Shown here one piece after another: positions 43,641 through 53,196 of a stretch of DNA of 64,000 bases. Position numbers and translations under genes: made by a program. The DNA is from Microbulbifer hainanensis (GTDB taxonomy: Bacteria; Pseudomonadota; Gammaproteobacteria; Pseudomonadales; Cellvibrionaceae): assembly GCF_014904735.1 (NCBI RefSeq), contig NZ_JACZCR010000031.1, forward strand, positions 1 to 64,000. Direction: 5' to 3'. Every line of letters starts with the position of its first letter. Position 1 is the first letter of the stretch. Below the pieces are notes generated by a model. That model was given only the letters and a program-made list of their open reading frames with translations, ran no database searches and was not told the origin of the DNA.

Positions 43641-44587
43641 TGCTGTCCCGGGTCGCGGAACGAATTTACTGGAGTGCGCGCTACCTGGAGCGGGCAGAAA
43701 ATACCGCGCGCATGATCAACGTCTATTCGAAGATGCTGCTGGATCTGCCGGATGGCGTCGACATCGGCTGGTACAACCTGGTGGCACTGAACAGCGCGCA
43801 GCAACTGTTCGAGCGCAAGTTTGAAAGTCGCGATGAGCACAGTGTGATCCGCTTTCTGATCGCCGACCGCGATTACAGTGGTTCGGTTCTGTCCTCGCTG
43901 CAGATGATCCGCGAAAACATCCGTACCACACGCGACGCGCTGCCTTCCGAGGCTTGGGAACAGGTTAATGAATCGGCCATTTATGCCACCAGCCATCTCG
44001 AGGAGGGATTGTGCCGCAGCCATCGTTACGACTACCTCGACGGTATCGTGCGCTGTTGCCAGCAGCTGGGCGGTATGCTTGATACCACCATGCGCCGCGA
44101 TGCCGGGTGGGAATTTTTCCGGCTGGGGCGCAACCTCGAACGGGCCGACATGACCACGCGCATTCTCGACGCGGGCGCCTCGATGCTACAGGGACACCCG
44201 GGACGGGAGGAACCACTCAACCTCGTGCAGATCGTCTGTGGCAATGTGCTGCGCTCGGCCAGTGCCTACCAACCGTACCGGCGCGTGATCAAGGGTCCGG
44301 TGCGCAGCCGGCAGGTGGTGCGCTTTCTGCTCGAAGACGAACTTTTTCCAAGATCGGTGGCACACTGCATTGACCAGATGATCGACGCGGTCGGCGCGCT
44401 GCCGCGCCAGCGCCGCGTGCTGAAAATGCTGAAGTGCGAGCGCCGCCACCTGTTTGTTGCACTGGACGAGGACAACCTCGACGAGACGCTGCGCGACCAC
44501 CTGAATACGCTGCAGGTACAGATTGCAGAGTTTCACGAGGCTTTCACGCACAACTGGTTTTCGCTGGAGCGCCCGGAAGCACAATGA
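43640..44587 (+). CDS. Alpha-E domain protein
   Basis: 315 residues from the ATG at 43640, overlapping the ATP-grasp stop by one base. The domain is all helical with conserved acidic/Arg patterns: LSRVAERIYWSARYLERAEN at the start, LDTTMRRDAGWEFFRLGRNLE and RADMTTRIL in the middle, and RRVIKGPVRSRQVVRFLLED later. Alpha-E proteins always accompany circularly permuted ATP-grasp proteins; their biochemical role is not known, but a catalytic or scaffold part in peptide formation has been proposed. It overlaps the transglutaminase gene by ATGA. Confidence 0.93.
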   Translation: MLSRVAERIYWSARYLERAENTARMINVYSKMLLDLPDGVDIGWYNLVALNSAQQLFERKFESRDEHSVIRFLIADRDYSGSVLSSLQMIRENIRTTRDALPSEAWEQVNESAIYATSHLEEGLCRSHRYDYLDGIVRCCQQLGGMLDTTMRRDAGWEFFRLGRNLERADMTTRILDAGASMLQGHPGREEPLNLVQIVCGNVLRSASAYQPYRRVIKGPVRSRQVVRFLLEDELFPRSVAHCIDQMIDAVGALPRQRRVLKMLKCERRHLFVALDEDNLDETLRDHLNTLQVQIAEFHEAFTHNWFSLERPEAQ

Positions 44588-47500
44588 GCATCCGCGTCGC
44601 CATTCGCCACACCACCGAATACCGCTTCGACCGGATGGTGACCATTGCCCCGCATATCATCCGCCTGCGACCCACAGCGCACTCGCGCACGGCGGTGCGC
44701 GCATACAGCCTGAAAATCGAACCGGCGGATCATCGGATCAACTGGCAGGAGGACCCGTTCGGCAATTACCAGGCGCGAGTGGTGTTTCCGCACCGGGCCG
44801 AAGTACTGAAAGTGGATGTGGAGCTGATTGCCGAAATTGATGCGATCAATCCCTTTGATTTCTTTATCGAGCCGTACGCCGAACATTTTCCGTTTACCTA
44901 CCCGGCTGCGCTGGCACAGGATCTGGCCCCCTATCTGGCGCTGGAACCGCAGGGCCCGGAAATGGCCGCCTTCCTGCGCGAGACCGATTGTGGACCGCAG
45001 CCGCTGGTGGAGTTTCTCGTCGGCCTGAATCAACGCCTGCAGCGCGATATCCGCTACCAGATGCGAGAAGATGCGGGCGTACAGGACGGCGAGGAAACAC
45101 TGCGCCTGCGCAGCGGTTCCTGTCGCGACAGCGCCTGGCTGCTGGTACAGCTTTTGCGCCACCTCGGGCTGGCTGCGCGATTTGCATCGGGTTACCTGGT
45201 TCAGCTGGCGTTCGACGGGCAGCCCCTCGAAGGGCCGCCGGGGCCGGAGGCGGACTTTACTGACCTGCACGCCTGGTGCGAGGTGTTCATACCTGGCGCG
45301 GGCTGGGTCGGCCTGGATCCCACTTCCGGACTGCTCGCCGGCGAGGCGCATATTCCCCTGGCCTGCACCCCTTCACCGGAGTCCGCTGCACCGGTTGCCG
45401 GCACTACGGAGCCCTGTGGGGTGGAGCTGCACTACCGCAACCATATCGAGCGGTTACGCGAATCGCCGCGACCGGCGCGCCCCTATACCGAGCACCAGTG
45501 GCTCACCATCGATGCGCTGGGAGAGCTGGTGGAAGAACAGCTGCAGGACATGGATGTGCGCCTGACGATGGGCGGCGAACCCACTTTTGTGGCGGCCGAC
45601 AGTCGGGATGCGCCCGAGTGGAACACCGAGGCTGACGGTGCGGAAAAGCGCGCGCTGGGACGGGCACTTCTGTCGCGCCTGCAGCGGTATTACGCCCCCG
45701 GAGGCGTGCGGCAATTCGGGCTCGGCAAAAGCTATCCCGGCGAGGATTCGCCGCGCTGGGCCCTGGGACTTTTCTGGCGTACCGATGGCGAGCCCCTTTG
45801 GCGTGATCAGAACTATCTCGCCGATACGCTGGCCGGAACGGGGCAGGGCGCGGGAGCCTCCCATGTCGGCAATCGCGACGCGGAGCTGTTTCTGCGCGCG
45901 CTGGCGGAGGCATTGCAGCTGGAACCAGAATATGTCGTGCCGGCCCATGAAGACCGTGCACTGCTCGACTGGAAATTGGCGCAGTTGCCCGAAGGGGACG
46001 ATCTCGCGTCTTTGGCGGCCAGTGATCATGCGGAGCATCGCCTGCTGGCGCGGCTCGCGACAATGGATCCGGACGTGCCGGCCGGATATGCGTTGCCGCT
46101 GGCCGAGGATGCTCCCGGTAGTTGGTACAGTGGCCACTGGCCACTGCGCGGCGAGCGTCTGTTCTTGCTATTGGGGCCGGCATCCCCGGGGTTGCGCTTG
46201 CCCCTGGCCTCATTGCCTGGCGGGCGCGCGGCCGGTGGAGAAAAGATCCCCCGCACCGCGCTGACGGCAGATGTCCGCGATGGACAGCTGCACCTGTTCC
46301 TGCCACCGCTGCAATATGTTGAAAACTGGATTGCGCTAGTTGCCGCGATCGAACAGGTAGCCGCGGCGGAGGACCTGCCGATCGTGCTGGAGGGCTATGC
46401 TCCGCCGCGCGATCCGCGCCTGCAGCGCTTGCTGATTACGCCGGATCCCGGCGTGCTTGAAATCAATGTGCAGCCGGCGGCGCGCTGGCGGGAGCTGGTC
46501 GAGCATACGGAAACCCTGTTTCGCGAAGCTCGCAAGTTACGCCTCGATGCACAGAAGTTTCTGCCGGACGGGCGCGAAGTCGGCACCGGTGGCGGCAACC
46601 ATATTACCCTCGGTGGCTTCGCTGCAGCCGACAGTCCGCTGCTGCGTCGACCGGACCTGCTGCGCAGCCTGATTACCTGCTGGCAGCGCCACCCGTCACT
46701 GTCCTATCTGTTCTCCAGCCTGTTTGTGGGCCCCACCTCCCAGGCACCGCGGGTGGATGAAGGCCGGCACGAAACCCTCTACGAACTGGAAATTGCCTTC
46801 GGGGAAATGGAGCGCGGCGCTGCCGATTCGCCGAAAAAGCTGCACCGACTGCTGTGCAACCTGTTGGTGGATATCACCGGTAACTGCCACCGCGCGGAAT
46901 TGAGCGTGGACAAGCTGTATCCCCCCGATAACCGTGAGGGCCGCCTGGGGATTCTCGAGTTTCGCGGCTTTGAAATGCCGCCGCACCCGCGCATGCTGCT
47001 GGTGCAGCAACTGTTGTTGCGCTGCCTGGTGGCGAGCTACTGGCGCACTCCGCTGCGCGGGCGGCTGGTGCGCTGGGGTAGCCAGCTTCACGACCGGTTT
47101 ATGCTGCCGCATTTCGTGTGGCGGGACCTGCTCGATCTGTGCATCGAACTGGAGGAGCAGGGTTGTCCATTCGATCCGGTCTGGCTGCAGCCGTTTTTTG
47201 AGCGGCGCTTTCCCGTCTACGGCGGGGTGCAGTATGGGGACATCACGCTGGAGCTGCGGGGAGCGCTGGAACCGTGGAATGTGCTCGGCGAGGCGGTACA
47301 CAGCGGCGCGGCCACGCGCCCGGTGGACTCGTCCACCGAGCGGTTGCAGGTGCGTCTGCGCGGCGCCGTAGGCGAGCGCTATGTACTGGCCTGTAACGGC
47401 CGTCGCGTCCCGTTGCACAACACTGGCCGCGGCGATGAATGGGTGGCGGGCGTGCGCTTCCGGGTATGCTGCCTGGCAAATGCGCTGCACCCGACCATCG

Positions 47501-47832
47501 GTGCGCATGCGCCGCTGGTGTTTGACCTGATCGATACCTGGAGCGGTCGCGCCATCGGTGGCTGTACCTTCCATGTCTGCTATCCATCCGGGCGCGAGTT
47601 TGCCGCGCCGCCGGTCAATGGTCTGGAGGCCGAGGCGCGCCGCGCCCAGCGCTTTCAGGGTTTTGGCCACACACCGGGCAGCTTTGCCACCGACGATTTC
47701 GTGCCGCCGCTGCTGCGCGAGATGGTGCGGCGTGTCCAGCCGCACGAGTATCCGCCGCGTCCCATGGCGCCGCCGCCGGTTGAGCCCGCCGGCGAATATC
47801 CCCATACCCTCGATCTGCGGTTTACGCCATGA
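44584..47832 (+). CDS. Transglutaminase-like protein with C-terminal DUF2126-type extension
   Basis: 1082 residues from the ATG at 44584. N-terminal beta-sandwich (about 1-110; IRHTTEYRFDRMVTIAPHII) then the transglutaminase/protease core with catalytic Cys180 (RSGSCRDSAWL), His229 (DLHAWCEV) and Asp245 (GLDPTSG). Residues from about 310 to 1082 form the large DUF2126-type part: MGGEPTFVAADSRDAPEWNT, RQFGLGKSYPGEDSPRWAL, GTGGGNHITLGG, SVDKLYPPDNREGRLGILEFRG. The latter contains conserved acidic and His/Asn residues that recall GS/GCS-type ligase folds. Probably cleaves or forms amide bonds in peptides made by the operon. Coupled on both sides by ATGA overlaps. Confidence 0.92.
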   Translation: MSIRVAIRHTTEYRFDRMVTIAPHIIRLRPTAHSRTAVRAYSLKIEPADHRINWQEDPFGNYQARVVFPHRAEVLKVDVELIAEIDAINPFDFFIEPYAEHFPFTYPAALAQDLAPYLALEPQGPEMAAFLRETDCGPQPLVEFLVGLNQRLQRDIRYQMREDAGVQDGEETLRLRSGSCRDSAWLLVQLLRHLGLAARFASGYLVQLAFDGQPLEGPPGPEADFTDLHAWCEVFIPGAGWVGLDPTSGLLAGEAHIPLACTPSPESAAPVAGTTEPCGVELHYRNHIERLRESPRPARPYTEHQWLTIDALGELVEEQLQDMDVRLTMGGEPTFVAADSRDAPEWNTEADGAEKRALGRALLSRLQRYYAPGGVRQFGLGKSYPGEDSPRWALGLFWRTDGEPLWRDQNYLADTLAGTGQGAGASHVGNRDAELFLRALAEALQLEPEYVVPAHEDRALLDWKLAQLPEGDDLASLAASDHAEHRLLARLATMDPDVPAGYALPLAEDAPGSWYSGHWPLRGERLFLLLGPASPGLRLPLASLPGGRAAGGEKIPRTALTADVRDGQLHLFLPPLQYVENWIALVAAIEQVAAAEDLPIVLEGYAPPRDPRLQRLLITPDPGVLEINVQPAARWRELVEHTETLFREARKLRLDAQKFLPDGREVGTGGGNHITLGGFAAADSPLLRRPDLLRSLITCWQRHPSLSYLFSSLFVGPTSQAPRVDEGRHETLYELEIAFGEMERGAADSPKKLHRLLCNLLVDITGNCHRAELSVDKLYPPDNREGRLGILEFRGFEMPPHPRMLLVQQLLLRCLVASYWRTPLRGRLVRWGSQLHDRFMLPHFVWRDLLDLCIELEEQGCPFDPVWLQPFFERRFPVYGGVQYGDITLELRGALEPWNVLGEAVHSGAATRPVDSSTERLQVRLRGAVGERYVLACNGRRVPLHNTGRGDEWVAGVRFRVCCLANALHPTIGAHAPLVFDLIDTWSGRAIGGCTFHVCYPSGREFAAPPVNGLEAEARRAQRFQGFGHTPGSFATDDFVPPLLREMVRRVQPHEYPPRPMAPPPVEPAGEYPHTLDLRFTP

Positions 47833-50375
47833 GCGTCGACGATCGACTGGCTGCTTTCCTGTCCGGATATCACTGCCCACAGCGCGTATTCGATGAACTC
47901 TGCGGTAAGGAGCGCGCGGTCAACCCGCATTGGCGAGAACTGATCGGGCAATTCGCCGAGATGACCCCGGAGGAATTGTCGGAGCGGTTGCGCAAGCTGG
48001 AGCGCGTCCTGCGCGATGACGGTGCCAGTTACACAGAAATTGGCGCGAAGGGCGCACCTGCGGCGCGCACCTGGGCGCTGGATCCAGTGCCGCACCTGAT
48101 CGACGAAAAGGAATGGCAACAGCTGCAGGCAGGGCTGACCGAACGCGCACAGATTGTCGATCTGCTGCTGCGGGATATTTATGGATCCCAGCAGCTGATT
48201 CGCGAGGGCGTTCTGCCGCCGGAACTGCTTTATGCCAATGCCGCATTTCTACGTCCGTGCCACGGGGTATTGCCGCAGGATAAACAGCAATTGATTTTCT
48301 ATGCCGTGGATCTGATGCGCAGCGGCGACGGCCAATTGCGTGTTATCGGTGACCGCACTCAGGCGCCGGTCGGCGTCGGTTTTGCATTGGAGAATCGCGC
48401 CTCAATGGCTCGGGTGATGCCGGAATTGTTCCGGCCACAGCGGGTGCACCGCCTGGGCGATTTCTTTCGTGATCTGCGTGCGGCTCTCGAGGCACTGTCT
48501 CCGCTGGATACACCGCCGCAGATAGCACTGCTGACTACAGGCCCGCGGGATATCAATTACTTTGAGCACGCCTACCTGGCCAACTTCCAGGGTTTTCCCC
48601 TTGTGCGTGGCGGTGACCTGACGCTGCGCGACGGCAATCTCTGGATGAAAGGGGTAGAAGGGCTCGACCGCGTCGATGTATTGCTGCGCTATGTGGAAGA
48701 TTACCAGTGCGATCCGGTGGAACTGAACGATGAATCGGTGCTCGGGGTGGCTGGCCTGCTGGATGCAGCGCGCCGCGGGCGCGTATCGATTGCCAACCCG
48801 CTCGGCAGTGGCGTGCTGGAAAACCCGGCCATGCTGAAATATTTCGAGCGGGTGGCGAGGCATTTTCTCGGCCGCGCGCCGCTACTGCAATCGGTGCCTA
48901 GTTACTGGTGCGGCGATCCCGGCGACCTGCAGCAGGTGCTCGAGCGACTGCCGGACCTGGTTATCAAGCGAATGTTTCGCAAAGTGCAGCGGGATCGCTA
49001 CTACGGTCACCTGCTGAGCGAAGAGGAGCGAGAGAATTTGCGTCGGCAGATCCGCGCCGCACCGCACCATTTCTGTGCTCAGGAGTTGCAGACACCTGCG
49101 CGCCTGCCGGCACTGGTGGACGGCGGTTTGGTAGCCCGGCCGTCGGCGCTGCGCTGCTTCGCGGTGGCCGACGGCGACGGCAGTTATCGCGCGATGCCCG
49201 GTGGCCTGTCGCGGATAGGTGCCAGCGACAGCCCCTATGTGATGGCTAGCGCGCCGGGCATGCGCAGCAAGGATACCTGGGTGCTGGGCGGTGAGCCCTG
49301 GTCGCGTAGCGCGCGGGATTACAATCGGCCCCTGGCGATTCTTGCCCAGCGGCACCGGACCTACACGCCGAGCCGAGTAGTGGAAAACCTGTTCTGGATG
49401 GGACGTTACAGCGAGCGCACGGAGATGACGGCGCGCCTGCTGCGTACCGTGTACGCGCAGTGCAACAGTGCCGACGGCGATAGCGATGGCATGCGCCAGT
49501 TGCTGGTTGCCCTCAGTCACACCACAGGTTGCCTGCCCGGGTTCGATGACGGCGGCAATCTGTGGCGTGCGCCCGCGGCAGAATTGGAGGCTCTGGCGGT
49601 GGATCTCAGCAGACCCGGTAGTGTCAGCGCGTCGCTGCAGGCAATGTTGAGCGCCGCGGAGGAAGTGAAAGAACTGCTCAGTGCGGACAGCCAGCGCATC
49701 GCCAACACACTCTGCGATCAGCTGGGGGGACTGCCGGTCGCCATGGCTGCAACACCGGAAGAAACATTGCAGGAACTGGTGACCGGCCTGCTGGGGTTCT
49801 CCGGGCTGTTGCAGGAGAGTGTCATACGGGATATCGGCTGGTATTTCATTGATATCGGCAAGCGCCTGGAGCGGGCGCAGCAGATGCTCACGCTGCTCCA
49901 GTACACCTGCGTCGAGCCGGCGGGGTATCTGGATCGCGCCTTGTTGCTGGAGTCGGTGCTGTTAAGTGTCGAGGCCCTGATTACCTACCGCCAGCACTAC
50001 AGCACCCAGCTGTGTCTGGCCGATACCCTCGAATTGTTGCTGGTGGATCCGGAAAACCCCCGCGGTCTTATTTACCAGCTAAATTGCCTGCAGGTGGATA
50101 TGGATAAGTTGCCCGGACAGGCCTCCACGCGGCGCCCGACGCGGGCACGCCGCGCACTACTGGAAGCCGTGGCGCGGGTGCAGTTGTGCAGCGTGGCGCA
50201 ACTGTCGCGTAATCCGGAGCGTGGCCTGCGTCACGACGATCTCGACCATTTTATACGCGAGGTGCGCGAGCTGCTGATCCGGCTCGCCACTGCCATCAGC
50301 GATCAGTACTTCGAGCACCTGGCGGAGCGGCAACTTCTCGGCCACCAGGACACGGATGAGGAGTACTGGCGGTGA
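47829..50375 (+). CDS. Fused circularly permuted ATP-grasp / alpha-E protein
   Basis: 848 residues. Residues about 60-495 repeat the architecture of the first operon gene: ALDPVPHLIDEKEWQQLQAG, FLRPCHGVLPQDKQQLIFYA, PVGVGFALENRASMARV, GSGVLENPAML, DLVIKRMFRKVQRDRYYG, then SKDTWVLG near 480. An alpha-E domain follows from about 513 (RVVENLFWMGRYSERTEMT). So this gene is a single-chain version of the two first genes. In the ATP-grasp half some active-site blocks differ: VLEDN is replaced by VIGDRTQAP, and the ATP loop KPANESGGYGM by KRMFRKVQRDRYYG. It may therefore be catalytically altered. ATGA overlap with the preceding gene, GTGA with the next. Confidence 0.92.
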   Translation: MSVDDRLAAFLSGYHCPQRVFDELCGKERAVNPHWRELIGQFAEMTPEELSERLRKLERVLRDDGASYTEIGAKGAPAARTWALDPVPHLIDEKEWQQLQAGLTERAQIVDLLLRDIYGSQQLIREGVLPPELLYANAAFLRPCHGVLPQDKQQLIFYAVDLMRSGDGQLRVIGDRTQAPVGVGFALENRASMARVMPELFRPQRVHRLGDFFRDLRAALEALSPLDTPPQIALLTTGPRDINYFEHAYLANFQGFPLVRGGDLTLRDGNLWMKGVEGLDRVDVLLRYVEDYQCDPVELNDESVLGVAGLLDAARRGRVSIANPLGSGVLENPAMLKYFERVARHFLGRAPLLQSVPSYWCGDPGDLQQVLERLPDLVIKRMFRKVQRDRYYGHLLSEEERENLRRQIRAAPHHFCAQELQTPARLPALVDGGLVARPSALRCFAVADGDGSYRAMPGGLSRIGASDSPYVMASAPGMRSKDTWVLGGEPWSRSARDYNRPLAILAQRHRTYTPSRVVENLFWMGRYSERTEMTARLLRTVYAQCNSADGDSDGMRQLLVALSHTTGCLPGFDDGGNLWRAPAAELEALAVDLSRPGSVSASLQAMLSAAEEVKELLSADSQRIANTLCDQLGGLPVAMAATPEETLQELVTGLLGFSGLLQESVIRDIGWYFIDIGKRLERAQQMLTLLQYTCVEPAGYLDRALLLESVLLSVEALITYRQHYSTQLCLADTLELLLVDPENPRGLIYQLNCLQVDMDKLPGQASTRRPTRARRALLEAVARVQLCSVAQLSRNPERGLRHDDLDHFIREVRELLIRLATAISDQYFEHLAERQLLGHQDTDEEYWR

Positions 50376-51247
50376 TCTATCGAGTGCGGCACACGACCCG
50401 CTACCGCTATGACAGTCCGGTGTCCCAGTGTTACAACCTGGCCCACCTGTTGCCGCGCGACAGCGACCACCAGCAATGCCTGTCATCCTCGATTTCGGTG
50501 GTGCCCCAGCCGGAAGCTGAGGGCGAGCGCCGCGATTATTTTGGCAATCGCAGCTACCAGTTTGCGATCCAGATGCCGCATCGCGAGATGGACGTGAGCG
50601 TGGTCAGCGAAGTGCGGGTCAATCCGCGCGCGCCAATGGATCTGCGCCGCGGGCCGACCTGTGAGGAAGTGCGTGTAGGTTTACAGCGGGCAGAGGATGG
50701 AGAAGTGCGGCGGGCGCGGGAGTTCACTCTCGATTCGCCCATGATCAAGATCCGCGACTCGCTGCGGGACTTCGCCGTCGAACACTTTGTCGCTGGTGAC
50801 CCGTTTCCCCAAGCGGTGCTGGATCTCAGTTGCCGGATTCACCGCGAATTCAATTACGACCCCGCGGCCACCACGGTAGCCACGCCCTTGCACGAGGTGC
50901 TCGAGCGACGCAGCGGCGTGTGCCAGGACTTTGCCCACCTGGCGATCGGCTGCCTGCGTTCGCTCGGTTTCGCCGCGCGCTATATCAGTGGCTATCTGGA
51001 GACGCTGCCGCCGCCGGGGCAGGTAAAGCTGGTGGGCGCCGATGCGAGCCACGCCTGGTTTGCGGTGTATGTCCCCGGCTCCGGCTGGTTGGAATTCGAT
51101 CCCACCAACGACCAGATGGCCAACGAGCAATATATTGCCACGGCTTGGGGACGGGACTATTCCGATGTGACGCCACTGAAGGGCATTCTCTACGGTGGCA
51201 GCAGCGGTGAGCCCCAGGTGGCCGTGGATGTGAACCGTATGGCGTGA
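50372..51247 (+). CDS. Transglutaminase-like cysteine protein (peptidase-like)
   Basis: 291 residues from a GTG that overlaps the previous stop by four bases. Bact_transglu_N beta domain (IYRVRHTTRYRYDSPVSQCYNL) and transglutaminase core with Cys184 (RRSGVCQDFAHLAIG), His228 (ASHAWFAVYVPG) and Asp243 (EFDPTNDQMAN). No signal peptide. It is the shorter paralogue of the 1082-residue protein and the last gene of the operon. Such proteins are predicted peptidases or amidases that process the ligase product. No terminator is evident after it. Confidence 0.93.
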   Translation: MIYRVRHTTRYRYDSPVSQCYNLAHLLPRDSDHQQCLSSSISVVPQPEAEGERRDYFGNRSYQFAIQMPHREMDVSVVSEVRVNPRAPMDLRRGPTCEEVRVGLQRAEDGEVRRAREFTLDSPMIKIRDSLRDFAVEHFVAGDPFPQAVLDLSCRIHREFNYDPAATTVATPLHEVLERRSGVCQDFAHLAIGCLRSLGFAARYISGYLETLPPPGQVKLVGADASHAWFAVYVPGSGWLEFDPTNDQMANEQYIATAWGRDYSDVTPLKGILYGGSSGEPQVAVDVNRMA

Positions 51248-51552
51248 TTGGTCGCCGGTCGTGTCGCGACGGTATAGCCGGTTATTGCCTGTGCGCCTGC
51301 GTGAGCATCGAAGTTAACTATATTGAAAATCTAGTGTGGGTGCGCGTTTCAAAACATTTGCTGTAAGTAGACGACAGACAGGGTGGAAAGACGGTGGGCT
51401 TGCTCGATATGTCGTATGGCGAACTGCAACCAGTTTTTTACGTCGTTCAATTTGCCTTGTTCAATCGCGAACAAATAATAACGCGAGGACGATGTAATGG
51501 GGGCGTAGCCTGACTGCCAGTGTTGAATCTGTTCGATTTTTGAGGGAACAGG
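51248..51552. other. Low-GC spacer after the transglutaminase operon
   Basis: 305 bases, about 47% GC by eye over 51310-51500, less GC-rich than the neighbours. I see no terminator. A minus-strand frame ending at 51349 reads through it (tail YYLFAIEQGKLNDVKNWLQF and onward, closing LSVVYLQQMF) and looks peptide-like, but its upstream part lies antisense to the flavoprotein gene, so at most it is a decayed gene end. GAGGGAACAGG before 51553 is the RBS of the next gene. Confidence 0.4.
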
Positions 51553-53196
51553 ATGAGTAAAGTCCGCGTTCGCGAAAGCCAGATGTTTCCAGTACTGAGT
51601 GCTGCGCAGATCGAGATTATGCGGCGCTTTGCCAGTGGACCGGAGAGATATTTTGCGCCAGAGGAGAGTGTATATGCCATTGGCGCGCGGGACGTACCGT
51701 CGTGGTTGGTGTTGCAGGGATCGATTGAAGTGATGCGTCACGTTGGCCTCAACAGGGAAGAGCCCATCACCACGCATCGTGTCGGCCAGTTTAGCGGTGA
51801 GGTCAATCAACTCGCCGGGCGGCCCGCCATTGCTGGTGGACACGCGGGACCGGAAGGCTGCACCGCAATTCCATTTGACGCCGCACATCTACGTGCGTTG
51901 ATGATCGGTTCGGTGGATGTAGGCGAAATCGTGATGCGCGCTTTGATACTGCGCCGCGTTGAGCTGATTGAAGAAGGGGCTGCCGGCACGATTCTGATCG
52001 GGGTTCCGGACAGCCCAGATATTGTGCGGCTACAGGGCTTTCTGACGCGCAATGGTTATCCGAACATGGTTCTCGACGCAGGGGCGGACGAAGAGGGCCG
52101 CATGCTGGTGGAACGGACCGGCGTGCTTCCCAAGGATCTCCCCCTGGTGGTGTGCCCGAGCGGGCAGCTTCTCAGGTGTCCCAGCAACGAAGAAATCGCC
52201 GCTTGGCTGGGGATCAGTCCGACCATGGATCCGGATGCCGTTTACGATGTCGCCATCGTCGGTGCCGGCCCAGCTGGTCTCGCTGCGGCAGTTTATGCCG
52301 CGTCCGAGGGCTTTTCTGTGATCGTGCTCGATGCCCAGGCGGTGGGCGGACAGGCGGGTGCTTCGGCCCGGATCGAGAATTATCTTGGATTCCCGACCGG
52401 AATTTCAGGCCAGGCGCTGGCGGCGCGCGCGTTCAACCAAGCGTTGAAATTCGGGGCGGAAATCGCTATTCCGGTAGAGGTCGAACGGCTTGAATGTATC
52501 GAAAGCCGGTTCACGTTGAGGTTGAGCGGGGCTCGCACCCTTTGCGCGAGGACCGTTGTCATCGCTTCCGGTGCGCGCTATCGCCGGCCGGACATCCCTG
52601 ATCTCGCAACCTTTGAAGGGGCGGGTGTCTCTTACTGGGCTTCGCCGATTGAGGCTCGGATATGTAAAGGAGCGGAAGTAGCGCTGGTCGGTGGCGGAAA
52701 TTCAGCGGGTCAGGCGGTGGTATTTCTATCGCCGTACGTAAATAAACTGCATCTCGTCGTCCGTCGAGATCTCGCGGAGACGATGTCCCGGTATTTGGTT
52801 GAGCGTATTTCCGCACTGCCCAACGTGGAATTGCACATCGGTGCCGAGCTTGTGCGTTTGGAGGGGACGCGGGCGACGGGGCTCACCGCTGCCACCTTCC
52901 GCTACCGACACGATGGATCGCTGTATCATCGGGAGTTACGCCACCTGTTTCTGTTTATCGGTGCTGAGCCCAACGCTGACTGGACGCGTGACTGTGTAGA
53001 AACAGATGAAAATGGTTTCATTTTGACCGGTCAGCGGGCGCTATCGCTCGAAACCAGTGTGCCTGGCGTATTTGCAATCGGTGATGTCCGCGCCGGTTCC
53101 ACGAAGCGTGTCGCAGCTGCGGTTGGGGAGGGAGCCGCGGTTGTTGCACAAATCCATTCTATGATCGCCGCGCAGTCGGCTGCGGAGGACGCATGA
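51553..53196 (+). CDS. FAD-dependent thioredoxin-reductase-like protein with cNMP-binding-like and thioredoxin-like N-terminal domains
   Basis: 547 residues. Residues 1-135 resemble a cyclic-nucleotide-binding barrel (VLQGSIEVM; GQFSGEVNQLAGRP in place of the FGEL phosphate cassette). Residues 145-222 look like a thioredoxin fold whose CxxC position reads DSPDIV. Residues 230-540 are a thioredoxin-reductase-like flavoprotein: FAD motif GAGPAG (237-242), NADPH motif GGGNSA (380-385), and C-terminal FAIGDVRAGSTKRVAAAVGEG. The CATC redox pair is replaced by YWASPIEA (361-368), so it cannot work as a normal disulfide reductase. It overlaps the UBP zinc-finger gene by ATGA, implying a joint function. 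Electron acceptor unknown. Confidence 0.9.
   Translation: MSKVRVRESQMFPVLSAAQIEIMRRFASGPERYFAPEESVYAIGARDVPSWLVLQGSIEVMRHVGLNREEPITTHRVGQFSGEVNQLAGRPAIAGGHAGPEGCTAIPFDAAHLRALMIGSVDVGEIVMRALILRRVELIEEGAAGTILIGVPDSPDIVRLQGFLTRNGYPNMVLDAGADEEGRMLVERTGVLPKDLPLVVCPSGQLLRCPSNEEIAAWLGISPTMDPDAVYDVAIVGAGPAGLAAAVYAASEGFSVIVLDAQAVGGQAGASARIENYLGFPTGISGQALAARAFNQALKFGAEIAIPVEVERLECIESRFTLRLSGARTLCARTVVIASGARYRRPDIPDLATFEGAGVSYWASPIEARICKGAEVALVGGGNSAGQAVVFLSPYVNKLHLVVRRDLAETMSRYLVERISALPNVELHIGAELVRLEGTRATGLTAATFRYRHDGSLYHRELRHLFLFIGAEPNADWTRDCVETDENGFILTGQRALSLETSVPGVFAIGDVRAGSTKRVAAAVGEGAAVVAQIHSMIAAQSAAEDA

Noticed and set aside
46696..47880. 394-codon frame antisense to the DUF2126-type part of the transglutaminase gene
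   Set aside because: The sense frame is part of a coupled operon with conserved motifs; the antisense translation is low-complexity and motif-free.
51349..51888. 179-codon minus-strand frame over the spacer and the flavoprotein start
   Set aside because: Most of it is antisense to the flavoprotein and only the tail in the spacer looks protein-like; no start with RBS and no recognisable domain, so it is at best a remnant.
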